A stretch of DNA of 35,855 bases, from positions 231,657 through 267,511 of the forward strand of contig JAHDBA010000001.1 in assembly GCA_020630615.1 (NCBI GenBank), read 5' to 3'. Each line of letters starts with the position of its first letter. The stretch's first letter is position 1. Under the pieces are notes generated by a model, which was not told the origin of the DNA, did not search any database, and saw only the letters and a program-made list of their open reading frames with translations. Source of the stretch: Myxococcota bacterium (GTDB lineage: Bacteria; Myxococcota; UBA727; JAHDBA01). Of this stretch, positions 17,077-25,150 are shown in pieces. Both the position numbers and the translations under genes were made by a program.

Positions 17077-17801
17077 ACACAATTCAAATTCGACAGCACT
17101 TCGACAAGCAAACCTCCACATACACGTATCTTCTGGGTGACCTGTCGACGCGAAAAGCGGTCATTCTTGATCCTGTTCTTAATGCAGTTGAACGCGACTT
17201 GAATCTACTGAGCGAATTGAAGTGGTCTCTTGAATGGATCCTCGAAACCCATGTCCATGCTGATCATATTACGGGTGCAAATTTATTGCGTGAACGCACA
17301 GGTGCGAAAAGCGCTGCATCGGCAAGGGCAGGCATCGATTGTATCGACATGCCAATGCAAGACGCCCAGTGCCTGGAAGTCGGTGCCATTCATATTCGTG
17401 CACTGGAAACTCCTGGTCACACCTCAGCCTGTATGAGTTATGTTCTAACCCAAGACGGTACCGACACTGACGTATTCACTGGCGATGCACTTCTGATTCG
17501 AGGTTGTGGTCGCACGGACTTTCAAGGCGGTTCAGCACCGAAGCTTTTCGAATCTGTTCGCAATAAGCTTTTCACGCTTCCGGGGTCCTGTCGCGTGTGG
17601 CCGGGGCATGATTATCGTGGATTCACACAATCGTCGATTCGTGAAGAACGTGAACATAACCCACGCTTAAAAATGTCCAATTCTCTCGAAGACTTCGTTG
17701 AGATCATGAAGAACTTGGATCTCGCGGACCCAAAGTTCATGGGTATTGCTCTGCCCGCAAATTTATTTTGTGGGAGTCCTCCTGTAAAGACTCAAGAATA
17801 G
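17073..17801 (+). CDS. Persulfide dioxygenase-like metallo-beta-lactamase-fold protein
   Basis: A 242-residue metallo-beta-lactamase-fold protein of the ETHE1-like group, non-haem iron enzymes that oxidise glutathione persulfide to sulfite. The metal motif is [11 protein letters not shown] (H60, H62, D64, H65). Further family marks are [15 protein letters not shown] (third His), [19 protein letters not shown] and VWPGHDYRG, where the Asp and His complete the iron site. The RGCGRTDFQ signature separates ETHE1-like enzymes from plain glyoxalase II. It is translationally coupled to arsH (ATGA). The YeeE/YedE gene pair 3 kb downstream on the other strand could supply sulfur compounds; a functional link is inference. 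Confidence 0.88.
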   Translation: MNTIQIRQHFDKQTSTYTYLLGDLSTRKAVILDPVLNAVERDLNLLSELKWSLEWILETHVHADHITGANLLRERTGAKSAASARAGIDCIDMPMQDAQCLEVGAIHIRALETPGHTSACMSYVLTQDGTDTDVFTGDALLIRGCGRTDFQGGSAPKLFESVRNKLFTLPGSCRVWPGHDYRGFTQSSIREEREHNPRLKMSNSLEDFVEIMKNLDLADPKFMGIALPANLFCGSPPVKTQE

Positions 17802-17877
17802 ATCGTATAAGGTTTAGCGTTAGTTTCCAGCAGAGTGTATCTCCTGGCTTCCTTTCGGCAATTTCTCTTCGGTATTT

Positions 17878-17905
17878 TTGACATTTTAATGTTGTGAATT
17901 CTAGT
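17878..17905 (+). promoter_or_regulatory. Possible promoter of the charged repeat protein
   Basis: A perfect -35-like TTGACA at 17878-17883 and TCTAGT at 17900-17905 are 16 bases apart, 20 bases before the start codon of the next gene. The -10 match is only four of six, and the leader would be very short. Confidence 0.35.
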
Positions 17906-17924
17906 TTGAAAGTAAGGAGAGATT

Positions 17925-18482
17925 ATGAGGAATTTATATTTTTTGTTTTTATGTGTTGGCATCTTGATTCTGTCGCCCTTCGCAAACGCTGGAAGTGTTG
18001 AAGGAAGTCTTAGCTCTGTCACTGAAGTGAAAAGCAAGGGCAAAGGGAAAGAGAAGAAAGCCGAAAAAGAACGTGAACGAGAAGAGCGCAAGGCCGAAAA
18101 AGAACGTGAACGAAAAGAGCGCAAGGCCGAAAAAGAACGTGAGCGAGAAGAGCGTAAAGCCGAAAAAGAACGTGAACGAGAAGAGCGTAAGGCAAAAAAA
18201 GAACGTGAACGAGAAGAGCGTCGAGAAAACAAAGATGATGACGACAAAGATGATGACGACAAAGACGATGACGACAAAGACGATGACGACAAAGACGATG
18301 ACGACAAAGACGATGACGATAAAGATGATGACGATAAAGATGATGACGATAAAGATGATGACGATAAAGATGATGACGACGAAGATTATGACGACAGCAA
18401 AAAAGATCAGGAATTAAGAAATGATAAGCGTCGGGGAGATGCTCCGAAACAGGAAAAGCAATGGTGGCAGTTTTGGCGTTAA
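17925..18482 (+). CDS. Secreted charged low-complexity protein (KERE and DDDDK repeats)
   Basis: A 185-residue protein with a good signal peptide (LCVGILILSPFANAG) and AAGGAGAG before ATG 17925. The mature part has two blocks. First come five 11-residue helical units of the type KAEKERERE-ERK, a strongly charged single helix. Then come ten 5-residue units KDDDD, a polyanionic stretch that could bind cations such as calcium. The tail (KQEKQWWQFWR) has three Trp and an aromatic end, which could touch a membrane or partner. Both blocks are encoded by DNA tandem repeats. No family is recognised. A terminator follows at 18514. Confidence 0.75.
   Translation: MRNLYFLFLCVGILILSPFANAGSVEGSLSSVTEVKSKGKGKEKKAEKEREREERKAEKERERKERKAEKEREREERKAEKEREREERKAKKEREREERRENKDDDDKDDDDKDDDDKDDDDKDDDDKDDDDKDDDDKDDDDKDDDDKDDDDEDYDDSKKDQELRNDKRRGDAPKQEKQWWQFWR
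18057..18221 (+). repeat. Tandem array, five 33-bp units
   Basis: Five head-to-tail copies of a 33-bp unit beginning AA(A/G)GCC or AAGGCA, each coding 11 residues (K-A-E/K-K-E-R-E-R-E/K-E-R). Copies differ by a few bases only, so expansion is recent. The array is in frame in the charged secreted protein. Confidence 0.9.
18231..18395 (+). repeat. Tandem array, ten 15-bp units plus a decayed eleventh
   Basis: Ten copies of AAAGAYGATGACGAY (18231-18380), each coding KDDDD, are followed by a degenerate unit coding EDYDD. Units 1-2, 3-6 and 7-10 share base variants within each group, as expected from stepwise duplication. Copy number is likely to vary between strains by slippage. Confidence 0.92.
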
Positions 18483-18502
18483 CTTGATGAAAACTCAAAA
18501 GC

Positions 18503-18922
18503 TTAAGTCTCATGAGTCACACGTTTGCGTGACTCTTTTTTTTGTGAGTTGCGTCGTTTAACATCCAGGCGCTTTCGCTTCTGTGAATACGAAACCTTGG
18601 TTGCACGTCGTCGCTTTGTGGGTGCGAGTGCTTTCGTAATGATTTCCGCCAGACGTACCAAAGCAGCTTCTCGATTACTCTGGAGCGACCGTGATTCTGA
18701 AGCATGGATTACAAGCTCACCTTCATGATTGAGACGCGACTGCAACATGCAAAAGAGGATTGATTTTTGAACTTCGCTAAGACACTTCGCCCGCGTAATA
18801 TTAAAACGTAACACGGCTTTGGAGTTCGTCTTGTTGACGTTCTGCCCACCAGGCCCACCACTACGCGCACTTGAAAATTCACAGTCGCGAATCAAATCTT
18901 TGGGTCCTAGACGCGTAATCAT
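18503..18922 (-). CDS. arfB: Alternative ribosome-rescue factor B (peptidyl-tRNA hydrolase)
   Basis: A 139-residue class I release-factor-like protein. It holds the catalytic GGQ motif (SARSGGPGGQNVNKTNSKAV, GGQ at residues 25-27) followed by LRFNI. It lacks the codon-recognition domain of RF1/RF2 and ends with a long basic tail (KRRRATKVSYSQKRKRLDVK), the feature that lets ArfB enter the empty mRNA channel of stalled ribosomes and hydrolyse peptidyl-tRNA. I use ATG 18922; the frame opens earlier at TTG 18952 but family members start close to the core. Its 3' end overlaps the terminator of the convergent gene. Confidence 0.88.
   Translation of the reverse strand: MITRLGPKDLIRDCEFSSARSGGPGGQNVNKTNSKAVLRFNITRAKCLSEVQKSILFCMLQSRLNHEGELVIHASESRSLQSNREAALVRLAEIITKALAPTKRRRATKVSYSQKRKRLDVKRRNSQKKESRKRVTHET
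18514..18543 (+). terminator. Rho-independent terminator of the charged repeat gene
   Basis: The stem GAGTCAC / GTGACTC (7 bp) with an eight-base loop is followed by eight T. It lies 31 bases after the stop at 18482 and sits inside the last codons of convergent arfB. Confidence 0.85.
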
Positions 18923-19058
18923 GACCAATCTTAACGCATCATCTTGATACAATGCCAGCCCCTAGACTCGCCGAAAAATGAATAACTATAAAAGTCAAGT
19001 TTGCGCTGAGCGTCTTGTTCAACCAGGAATAAATCATTAATGATGTAGAGAGGTGTCT

Positions 19059-19115
19059 ATGTCTAAAAAGTTGATACATTACATCCCTACAGCACTCGTA
19101 TCGTTGATGCCATGA
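19059..19115 (+). CDS. Possible 18-residue leader ORF before the broken GST gene
   Basis: ATG 19059 with GAGAGG four to nine bases upstream opens an 18-codon frame (MSKKLIHYIPTALVSLMP). It ends at TGA 19113-19115, overlapping the next ATG (ATGA at 19112). It may be a translation-coupling leader or the stub of a lost gene. No homologue is known to me. Confidence 0.35.
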   Translation: MSKKLIHYIPTALVSLMP

Positions 19116-19882
19116 GTGGGACGCTCCACACCATCCCCTTCAGTCATTACTGTGAGAAAGCGCGTTGGGCCTTAGATTATACCAATCTTCAATTTGAGGA
19201 ATAAGGTGCGCTGCCCACGGCGCACCGATTGATGCTGTCCAAAGTTCCTGATGCGAAACATACAGTGCCTGTTTATACGAGTGAGAACGAAACATTCGCG
19301 GATTCTGACCTCATCTTAACGTATTGTGATCGTTTGCTGCCCGATGCATTAAAAATGATGCGTGTTCTTGAAGACCCTGAATGTGCACGGCTTCACAAGT
19401 TGCTCAACACAACTTTAGGTGTCGAAACGAGACGCCTTGCTTACGCGCATCTCTTTGCAGAGCCCGAAGCCTTTCACACTCTCGCATCACCTTCTGCGCC
19501 TGCGTCGCAGCGATGGCTCTTGCGAGGGGCTTTTCCTCTTGTCCGCGAGCGTGTTGCCGATTTCGTCGGTCTATCGGGCCAACAAATCAAAAACGCAAAA
19601 GTCCGAGTATGCACTGTCTTAGATGAGGTTGATGCTTGCTTAGAGACTCTTGGTGCTTTGGGGTGGGACGCACCTTTAAATGTTTTGCAGATCGAACTTG
19701 GGGCACTTTTTGGGATCGTGGTGCTGCCCGCTTGGCTAATCGAGAATGTATTTAAGCAAGAAAACGCGAATTGGTTGCCTCAAGATTTTCTCACGTGGGC
19801 ACAAACACACTGGAAGAGACCCAGCTATCGATATGTTGAACGTCTCTATGCTGAAAAACGAACTAACGTCGTTCCACTTTAA
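19112..19882 (+). pseudogene. Glutathione S-transferase-like gene with in-frame stop
   Basis: The thioredoxin-like N-terminus of a glutathione S-transferase is clear: TIPFSHYCEKARWALDYTNL (Cys 14). After FEE a TAA stop at 19202-19204 interrupts the frame. Reading on in the same frame gives GALPTAHRLMLSKVPDAK, then TVPVYTSENETFADSDLILTYC, the usual N-domain end with the glutathione-binding Ser/Asp region. A helical C-domain continues to 19882. So one base change (for example GAA or CAA to TAA) split a 255-residue protein. The downstream open part could restart at ATG 19232, but would lack the active-site Cys. It overlaps the tail of the convergent Sua5 gene by 20 bases. Confidence 0.75.
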
Positions 19883-20435
19883 GTGCGTCCGTGTATGCAT
19901 GAATCAGCGTTGATGCCTGGGCCTTTAAGCTCCCTACATCTAAAGCGAAATCGATGGATGGGATAAGTTGAGTTGAGATTGTATCGATTGAAGTTGCGTG
20001 GGCTTGACCGCTGGGGTTGACAGATGTGGATGCAATTGGGCGCTGAATCAATGAGGCAAGCTCAGCAATCCATCCATTCGAACGTCGAAACCCAATAAGT
20101 CCTGAACTTGTGTTCGAGGCTGCAATCGTATTGTTTGGCGCAAGCGGGAACAAAAGTGTAGTGCGTGCTCCATATTCTTCCCAGAGGGCGCTGAGTTTTT
20201 TATGAAAGTGAGTAGGGACCTGTTCAAGCGCCCAATCTTTTGACGGGGCAATTACCGAACATGGCGATGTACGACCTTTAGCCCTAAAAATCTTCCGAAG
20301 TGCATCATCATCATCGGCAACGGTACTTAAACCATAAATCGTATCAGTGGGTAGTACGCCGAGCTCAAGCTTTTGCAGTCGTTCTCCAATTTCTATGAGT
20401 AGGTTCGCCTTCTCTTCTAGATTATAAATGTGCAT
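19863..20435 (-). CDS. Sua5/YciO/YrdC-family threonylcarbamoyl-AMP synthase
   Basis: A 190-residue YrdC-fold protein. Family members make threonylcarbamoyl-AMP from threonine, bicarbonate and ATP, the first step in the t6A modification of tRNAs reading ANN codons. Visible motifs are the N-terminal GVLPTDTIYGLS, the basic KIFRAKGRTSP stretch (usually KxR) and a late STSVNPSGQAHATS block. Length fits the short TsaC type rather than long Sua5. It might instead be the YciO branch, whose role is less clear. It is convergent with the GST gene and overlaps it by 20 bases. Confidence 0.85.
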   Translation of the reverse strand: MHIYNLEEKANLLIEIGERLQKLELGVLPTDTIYGLSTVADDDDALRKIFRAKGRTSPCSVIAPSKDWALEQVPTHFHKKLSALWEEYGARTTLLFPLAPNNTIAASNTSSGLIGFRRSNGWIAELASLIQRPIASTSVNPSGQAHATSIDTISTQLIPSIDFALDVGSLKAQASTLIHAYTDALKVERR

Positions 20436-20506
20436 TGTTGAGCCACTTCTCGGATATAGGTGTCACTCAAAAGCCAACTCATGACCAAAGCTGTCTATCG
20501 CTTAGG

Positions 20507-20950
20507 TTAAGATTTCTTCGGTGAAAATTTCTTGGTTACGATAATGCCGATGATCATACCCGCAAGAACAATAAGAGCATCACGACTCATTGCACCCACA
20601 CTCGCGAGCACAGGGCCCGGGCAGTAACCGGCCAGTCCCCAACCCATGCCAAAGACAAGTGAGCCGCAGATAAGCTTTTTATCGATAGATTTTTGGCTCG
20701 GTTGGGAAAAGTCTGTACCGCAGTAAGGTTGCTCTAAGCCTTTCGAAAGTTGTAAACCAAGAATATAGATGAGCATTCCGCCGCCCATCACAAAAGCAAG
20801 AGAGGGGTCCCAACTTTCAAGGCCATGCGTAAAGCCAAAGAACCCAATCACTTTAGCAGGTTGAGTCATTCCACTCATCGCAAGACCGACCGAAAACAAT
20901 GCACCTGAGATAAAAGCGCTCATCCAGGGTTTAATCTGCGTTGTATTCAT
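20507..20950 (-). CDS. YeeE/YedE-family sulfur-compound transporter, second half
   Basis: A 147-residue membrane protein of the YeeE/YedE (TsuA-like, PmpB-type) group, linked to thiosulfate or other sulfur-compound uptake. Key marks are FISGALFSVGLAMSGMTQP, KVIGFFGF and the Cys-bearing GLAGYCPGPVLAS. ATG 20950 is chosen over an earlier frame opening at 20974, because it has GGAGGAGC upstream and overlaps the upstream gene by four bases (ATGA). Together with the next gene it makes a split two-subunit transporter. Confidence 0.88.
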   Translation of the reverse strand: MNTTQIKPWMSAFISGALFSVGLAMSGMTQPAKVIGFFGFTHGLESWDPSLAFVMGGGMLIYILGLQLSKGLEQPYCGTDFSQPSQKSIDKKLICGSLVFGMGWGLAGYCPGPVLASVGAMSRDALIVLAGMIIGIIVTKKFSPKKS

Positions 20951-21390
20951 AGGGATGCTCCTCCAAAAAGCCATACTGTAAGGGTTGCGCTTAGCATAAA
21001 GCTACATACTGCGAAGAAGGAGCGCTTTGAAAATCGGGAGAGTCCACAGATGCCATGACCACTCGTACACCCAGATCCCATTGTCGTTCCGATACCAACG
21101 AGGAGCCCTGCGAACACAAGTCGTATTGGGCTCAAAGAGAGTTGGTTTATAAAAAGTTGCGGCCCAAACAGTGAACAGAGACATCCAAAAGAGATTAAAC
21201 CTGCAACAAATGCGATGCCTTCAATTGTGCGTTGTGGTGGTTGCGGGCTCATCGGATCTTGCCGCTCAAACAAACGACCGAAAATGCCGCTGATGCCGGC
21301 AATACGACCGTTCGCAACCCAGTAGAAAATCGAAGCCGCGCCGATTAGGAGGCCACCCAAGAGCGAAGTAAGAGGTGTAAAAGTTTCCAT
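20947..21390 (-). CDS. YeeE/YedE-family sulfur-compound transporter, first half
   Basis: A 147-residue membrane protein of the same family (PmpA-type). It has the hallmark GSGCTSGHGICGLSR, with the conserved Cys believed to carry the sulfur compound, and several hydrophobic helices (LLGGLLIGAASIFYWV, LVFAGLLVGIGT). ATG 21390 begins METFTPL. It is translationally coupled to the downstream half. Such pairs are often next to persulfide dioxygenase and ArsR-type regulators; here the dioxygenase is 3 kb away and no regulator is present. Confidence 0.88.
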   Translation of the reverse strand: METFTPLTSLLGGLLIGAASIFYWVANGRIAGISGIFGRLFERQDPMSPQPPQRTIEGIAFVAGLISFGCLCSLFGPQLFINQLSLSPIRLVFAGLLVGIGTTMGSGCTSGHGICGLSRFSKRSFFAVCSFMLSATLTVWLFGGASL

Positions 21391-21443
21391 GCAACCAAGT
21401 TAGCATTGAGAAAGCGCGAATCAAATGGAGGATCTTCTTTCAT

Positions 21444-21472
21444 AAAAAAACTACTCCGGAGTGGAGTAGTTT
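21444..21472 (-). terminator. Terminator of the L,D-transpeptidase gene
   Basis: A 10-bp perfect stem (AAACTACTCC / GGAGTAGTTT) with a five-base loop is followed on the minus strand by a run of seven T. It lies 38 bases past the stop of the L,D-transpeptidase gene. Confidence 0.9.
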
Positions 21473-21509
21473 GAGAGCTATCTTGCTCGAGCTCAGCGTT
21501 GCAAAATAC

Positions 21510-23270
21510 CTAGTCTCGCTCTCCAGTTTCTCGCCACCGACGAAGCCACGGTTCAAGATCGCTGTAAAAATCATAAGGGCGAATGTTCGAACCGCTCCAA
21601 ATTTGGGATTCACCCATCTCACCAGCAAGATAAGGCGCGACCCACTCTCGACCAAGATCCAGATCTAAGAATGGCAAAGGAAACTCCTCGGCTTGTTGCT
21701 TAAGCTCAGCCGCAACTTCAGCATCATCAACAATCGTGACCGGTATACCGGGGCGCAAGTATTTCTCCGTTGCATGAAGAATATTGGCAGGGCTCATTCG
21801 AATACAGCCATGCGATCTGCGAATACCAAGAGCCCATTCTGCAGTTTTGATCGTACCGTGAATAAACACCGAACCATAGAGTCGATGTTTGACCAAGCCC
21901 ATGGGATTCCAAAGCCCAGCAGGCTCGGGTACACGTTCTGAGGCCCAATCTGAGTTGGGGGGAACCCACCAGCCGCGAACACGCGAGTCTTGGATCAGAA
22001 AATCTCCGACTTCGGTAGGGTCTTCATCACTACCGGGCGTTACCTTGTAACGCGCTGCGATGTTCTGCCCTTCATGCATTACGTAGAGTGTTGTAGTAGA
22101 CCCAACCGTTGTTACGATAACGCTCGTATCCTCGTATGCATCATTCTCATCACGCTCAACATAAAGTTCAGCTAACTGTGTTGCTGATGCTGTATCCAAT
22201 GCTCTCAAAAACTCGAAGTCCAGTTGCGTTTGGTTACCGTTATTGAAGTCGTGAGCTGCCCTTGTGTCGCCAGAAGACCATTCACCGTTCACGAAATCCG
22301 TTGCGGGCACATCGAAACCTAAACTGTAAAGCGACGCCTCGATAAGACTGATACCAAACTGAAAGTGGTCTTGCGCATCGACATCATCGGCAACACTATC
22401 AATAACATTCTCCATATCCGATGACCGATCGAGCACGAAGCCTGCGGACATAAGAAGACCAATGTCATGCAGGCGAAAACGATCGAGCTGCAAGAGGTAG
22501 TTTGTACGACCAAGAATCGCTGCTATTTCACGAAGAGTTTCAATCTGCTCAGTCGAGAGACCGGTGTTGAGCTCAAGTTCTGCGATGGCCTCAGATGCAC
22601 CATTGTAGCTGGGCAGCGCAAGAAGTTTATTGTCCAAATCTTTAAGCCCAGAAATTGTAGAACTCCTTCTTATGGCTTCATTACGGAGCTTTCCAATATC
22701 CAATTGTGCCAACAAATCATGAAGGGCCTCCAGCGCAAAATTACGTTTGTTAAGTGGTTCACTTAACGTATCAAAATCATCACAAAAGTCTTCAATCGTC
22801 TCTGTTTCGAGCGCGTCGATAAGACGTTGAGCACTACAGCTTCGGAAACTTTCTAATGCACGGTCCAGCTCTGTCATCGTGTTTTGACCGACAACGCCGT
22901 CGATACCAAGCGCAAAGTCGCGCTGAAACGCGATAACTGCTCGCTTGGTTTTCGGACCGAAGTATCCTCTCCAACGGCCTGGGTCATTCATATAACCGAG
23001 TTCAACGAGTGCATCTTGTAAAAGGCCAACGCCAGATTTGGCCCATGGCCGTCTTCTGAGAGTCGTTTTACCAGTCAACACGCTCTGGATACTTTCATAA
23101 TCGGAAAGCGAGCCTTCAAGTTCAAGATCTTGCTCTGCTTGCCCTATAGGTTCAAGGCCAATATAAAAGTCTTGATCGCGTTCTTCGCCACAAGCAAGTA
23201 CAAAGAGAACCAAGAAAGTCAGAAGAGCTAATAGATGTCTTGTAGGCTTTTTGACGTCGTTTTCAAACAT
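21510..23270 (-). CDS. L,D-transpeptidase lipoprotein with peptidoglycan-binding domain
   Basis: A 586-residue lipoprotein (VLAC, Cys 27) that would make 3-3 cross-links or attach proteins in peptidoglycan. A peptidoglycan-binding type 1 domain lies near residues 70-130 (LGYMNDPGRWRGYFGPKTKR, then IDGVVGQNTM). A long helical middle follows. The YkuD catalytic domain is near the end: VFIHGTIKTAEWALG and SHGCIRMS, with the catalytic Cys at about 489 and His of the HG and SHG motifs in place. I chose ATG 23270, which has AAGGAAGA upstream and gives the lipoprotein signal; the frame is open to 23327. A terminator follows at 21472. No other wall gene is adjacent. Confidence 0.9.
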   Translation of the reverse strand: MFENDVKKPTRHLLALLTFLVLFVLACGEERDQDFYIGLEPIGQAEQDLELEGSLSDYESIQSVLTGKTTLRRRPWAKSGVGLLQDALVELGYMNDPGRWRGYFGPKTKRAVIAFQRDFALGIDGVVGQNTMTELDRALESFRSCSAQRLIDALETETIEDFCDDFDTLSEPLNKRNFALEALHDLLAQLDIGKLRNEAIRRSSTISGLKDLDNKLLALPSYNGASEAIAELELNTGLSTEQIETLREIAAILGRTNYLLQLDRFRLHDIGLLMSAGFVLDRSSDMENVIDSVADDVDAQDHFQFGISLIEASLYSLGFDVPATDFVNGEWSSGDTRAAHDFNNGNQTQLDFEFLRALDTASATQLAELYVERDENDAYEDTSVIVTTVGSTTTLYVMHEGQNIAARYKVTPGSDEDPTEVGDFLIQDSRVRGWWVPPNSDWASERVPEPAGLWNPMGLVKHRLYGSVFIHGTIKTAEWALGIRRSHGCIRMSPANILHATEKYLRPGIPVTIVDDAEVAAELKQQAEEFPLPFLDLDLGREWVAPYLAGEMGESQIWSGSNIRPYDFYSDLEPWLRRWRETGERD

Positions 23271-23438
23271 GTTCTTCCTTTTGGAAATGATTACATGATT
23301 TGATAACTTCTGAGAATAATAGTGCAATGGAGTGCCCTCAACTCCACGTATTTTGAGTTGCCTTTCCCAGAATGAGACAACTTATGTTGATTGACCTCAA
23401 ACTTGTTTTGTTTTTTGAACACAGATTATACTTATGCC

Positions 23439-24110
23439 ATGTCTAAAGCGATTATAGAACTAAAAGCGTGGCAGATTTTTGCGATCACCTTCGGCTTGCC
23501 TTGGTTGGCGGGTCAGAGCGTAAATATTTGGCTCATTCCAAAAATCAACAGACTTGAAGAGAGCAATGATGGTGCGGAAGCACTTCTTAATGGGCTTGGT
23601 GCACTTGTTGGCCCATCAATACTGATTTTGGTAATTTTTTTTGTCGGGCTAGCGGTACAGCTGGCGTGGATGTGGCGTGCTGCGCATGTTGTCCACGATT
23701 CGGCACCAAGTGACACCCGTGTATCCTTGACCAACTTCAGGAAAGTGGTGATTTGGTACCCGCTTATCTTTGTCGTTGCTAGTGTTGTGGGGCTGGTACC
23801 TCTCGCGACCGGTTTTACGAGTGGCGAACCTTCTGTCTTTGCCATAGGCGTAGCGGTATTCTGTGGCATCGGCTGCCTTGTTGGTGCGATCACTACTCAT
23901 ATTTATGTTTGTTATTTCATTGCAAAGAATCTCGTCCTTGCCGAGAAAGGCGAACTTTCAGGTTCCGAATCTTTTATCGGTGAGTTCTTTTTAACGTGGA
24001 TTTTTGCTGTTGGCATATGGTTCTTGCATCCGCGCGTTACGAAACTGTCACAAATTAAAACAGTTAAACAACAGTCAAAAGTTGTAGGAGGAAATCATGG
24101 AGTACTTTAA
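23439..24110 (+). CDS. Multi-pass membrane protein upstream of DUF805
   Basis: No family name is certain. The 223-residue product has about five hydrophobic helices (for example ILILVIFFVGLAVQLAWMW, IFVVASVVGLVPLATG and FFLTWIFAVGIWFLHPRV). The end, GIWFLHPRVTKL, resembles small inner-membrane proteins often found with DUF805. The frame is open from TTG 23391, but ATG 23439 begins a typical short N-terminus, so I use it. Its 3' end overlaps the DUF805 gene by 14 bases, so the two are co-translated. Confidence 0.7.
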   Translation: MSKAIIELKAWQIFAITFGLPWLAGQSVNIWLIPKINRLEESNDGAEALLNGLGALVGPSILILVIFFVGLAVQLAWMWRAAHVVHDSAPSDTRVSLTNFRKVVIWYPLIFVVASVVGLVPLATGFTSGEPSVFAIGVAVFCGIGCLVGAITTHIYVCYFIAKNLVLAEKGELSGSESFIGEFFLTWIFAVGIWFLHPRVTKLSQIKTVKQQSKVVGGNHGVL

Positions 24111-24531
24111 GTTAGCATTATCAAAATATGCACAGTTTGGAGGACGTTCTAGACGTTCAGAGTACTGGTATTTTACGTTCGTACAAGGACTTATCAGTTT
24201 TGCTATAGGTATTATCGGTCTGGTTTTTATGAGCGCTGGGATTGAGTCGCTGGGACAGATTGCGATGAGCTTACAAAGCCTCTTTGGACTGGCAATGTTT
24301 ATTCCGGGTTTGGCGGTATTTGTGCGCCGACTTCACGATATTAATCGTAGTGGATGGTGGTTCTTCATAGTGTTCATTCCCATTGTTGGTGTCTTAGTCC
24401 TACTCTACTGGCTTTTTAAGGCTGGCGATGTCGGTACCAATCAATATGGCGAAGACCCAAAAGCTGCTGAAGCCGCAGCTCGCGTTGCAGCAACGCAACC
24501 TTTCGAAGCAAGCAGTGCGACGGTCGTTTAA
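24097..24531 (+). CDS. DUF805 inner-membrane protein
   Basis: A 144-residue DUF805 protein (YhaH/YhaI-like). The N-terminal KYAQFGGRSRRSEYWYFTFV block, the central FVRRLHDINRSGWWFF motif and about four membrane helices are all present. The tail is Ala-rich (KAAEAAARVAA). Function of the family is unknown. A strong Shine-Dalgarno (AGGAGG) stands before ATG 24097, inside the end of the upstream gene. Confidence 0.88.
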   Translation: MEYFKLALSKYAQFGGRSRRSEYWYFTFVQGLISFAIGIIGLVFMSAGIESLGQIAMSLQSLFGLAMFIPGLAVFVRRLHDINRSGWWFFIVFIPIVGVLVLLYWLFKAGDVGTNQYGEDPKAAEAAARVAATQPFEASSATVV

Positions 24532-24563
24532 TAGGATTGACGAACAACACTATGTAAAATTAC

Positions 24564-24594
24564 AATGGGCGCTCTTCAGCGCTCATTGGTTTTT
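24564..24594 (+). terminator. Terminator after the DUF805 gene
   Basis: A 10-bp stem (AATGGGCGCT / AGCGCTCATT, one G-T pair) with loop CTTC is followed by GGTTTTT. It separates the intact DUF805 gene from its decayed copy. Confidence 0.75.
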
Positions 24595-24603
24595 GGGTAA
24601 AGC

Positions 24604-25012
24604 ATGATAAAATATTTCCTACAGTCGATACGAAACGCCTCTAACTTTTCAGGTCGAATGTCGCGAGGAGACTATTGGCTTTTCGTCATATTACAGGTGG
24701 CCTTCATTTGTCTCAGCATGGTCGGCCCAGGTGCCATCATTGCGTTCGTCAACAAATCCTCAAAAACGATCCTGGGATTAGTATTCACGGCGCTTTTGTG
24801 CCTTTCGATATTACCGAACGCGTCTGTCATTGTTCGGCGACTCCATGAGAGTCGCTGAAGTGGGTCTTTGATAGCAATGAATATGATGGCCGCATGACAT
24901 AAATCGATGAATTGGTAGTGTAGCAATCATCTACATCATCTTCATTTTATATAATAAAAACTCAAAAGCTGCTCAAGCAATGGCGTGCGTTGCCTCTCCA
25001 ATCCAAGCATAG
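24604..25012 (+). pseudogene. Decayed second DUF805 gene
   Basis: The first 84 codons read as DUF805: NFSGRMSRGDYWLFV, several helix residues and SVIVRRLHESR, then TGA at 24856-24858. Beside the intact copy, HDINRSG aligns with HES-R-stop-SG, so the stop stands where Arg should be, as from a CGA to TGA change. Further on, another frame gives VAIIYIIFILYNKNSKAAQA, then MACVASPIQA and TAG at 25010-25012. This matches the tail of the intact copy (KAAEAAARVAA). At least one nonsense change and one frame change are thus visible. The upstream part may still be translated as an 84-residue fragment. Confidence 0.7.
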
Positions 25013-25095
25013 CGGTCTAGCAACTTTCATTACTACGACGGTAAATATCATACAACCGCTTGAAGTAGCAGCCTTATTCGACAACAACTAGTTAA

Positions 25096-25126
25096 ACAAA
25101 AAACCTCACTTGAAGCGAGGTTTGTT
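25096..25126 (-). terminator. Terminator of the rpsF-rplI operon
   Basis: Minus-strand stem AAACCTC / GAGGTTT (7 bp, with weaker pairs inside the loop) is followed by TTTTTTG. It lies 25 bases past the rplI stop. Confidence 0.85.
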
Positions 25127-25150
25127 GATTATCATTAAATCGTTCGAGAC

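Noticed and set aside
17792..18307. Minus-strand frame rich in Ser (SSSLSSSS repeats)
   Set aside because: It is the antisense reading of the DDDDK and KERE repeats; the plus-strand gene has a signal peptide, ribosome site and terminator.
18019..18513. Minus-strand His/Arg-rich repeat frame
   Set aside because: Also an antisense shadow of the 15-bp and 33-bp arrays; no start signal or family.
17792..18543. Repeat arrays considered as CRISPR
   Set aside because: Units are 33 and 15 bp head to tail without spacers and stay in one reading frame, so they are coding tandem repeats.
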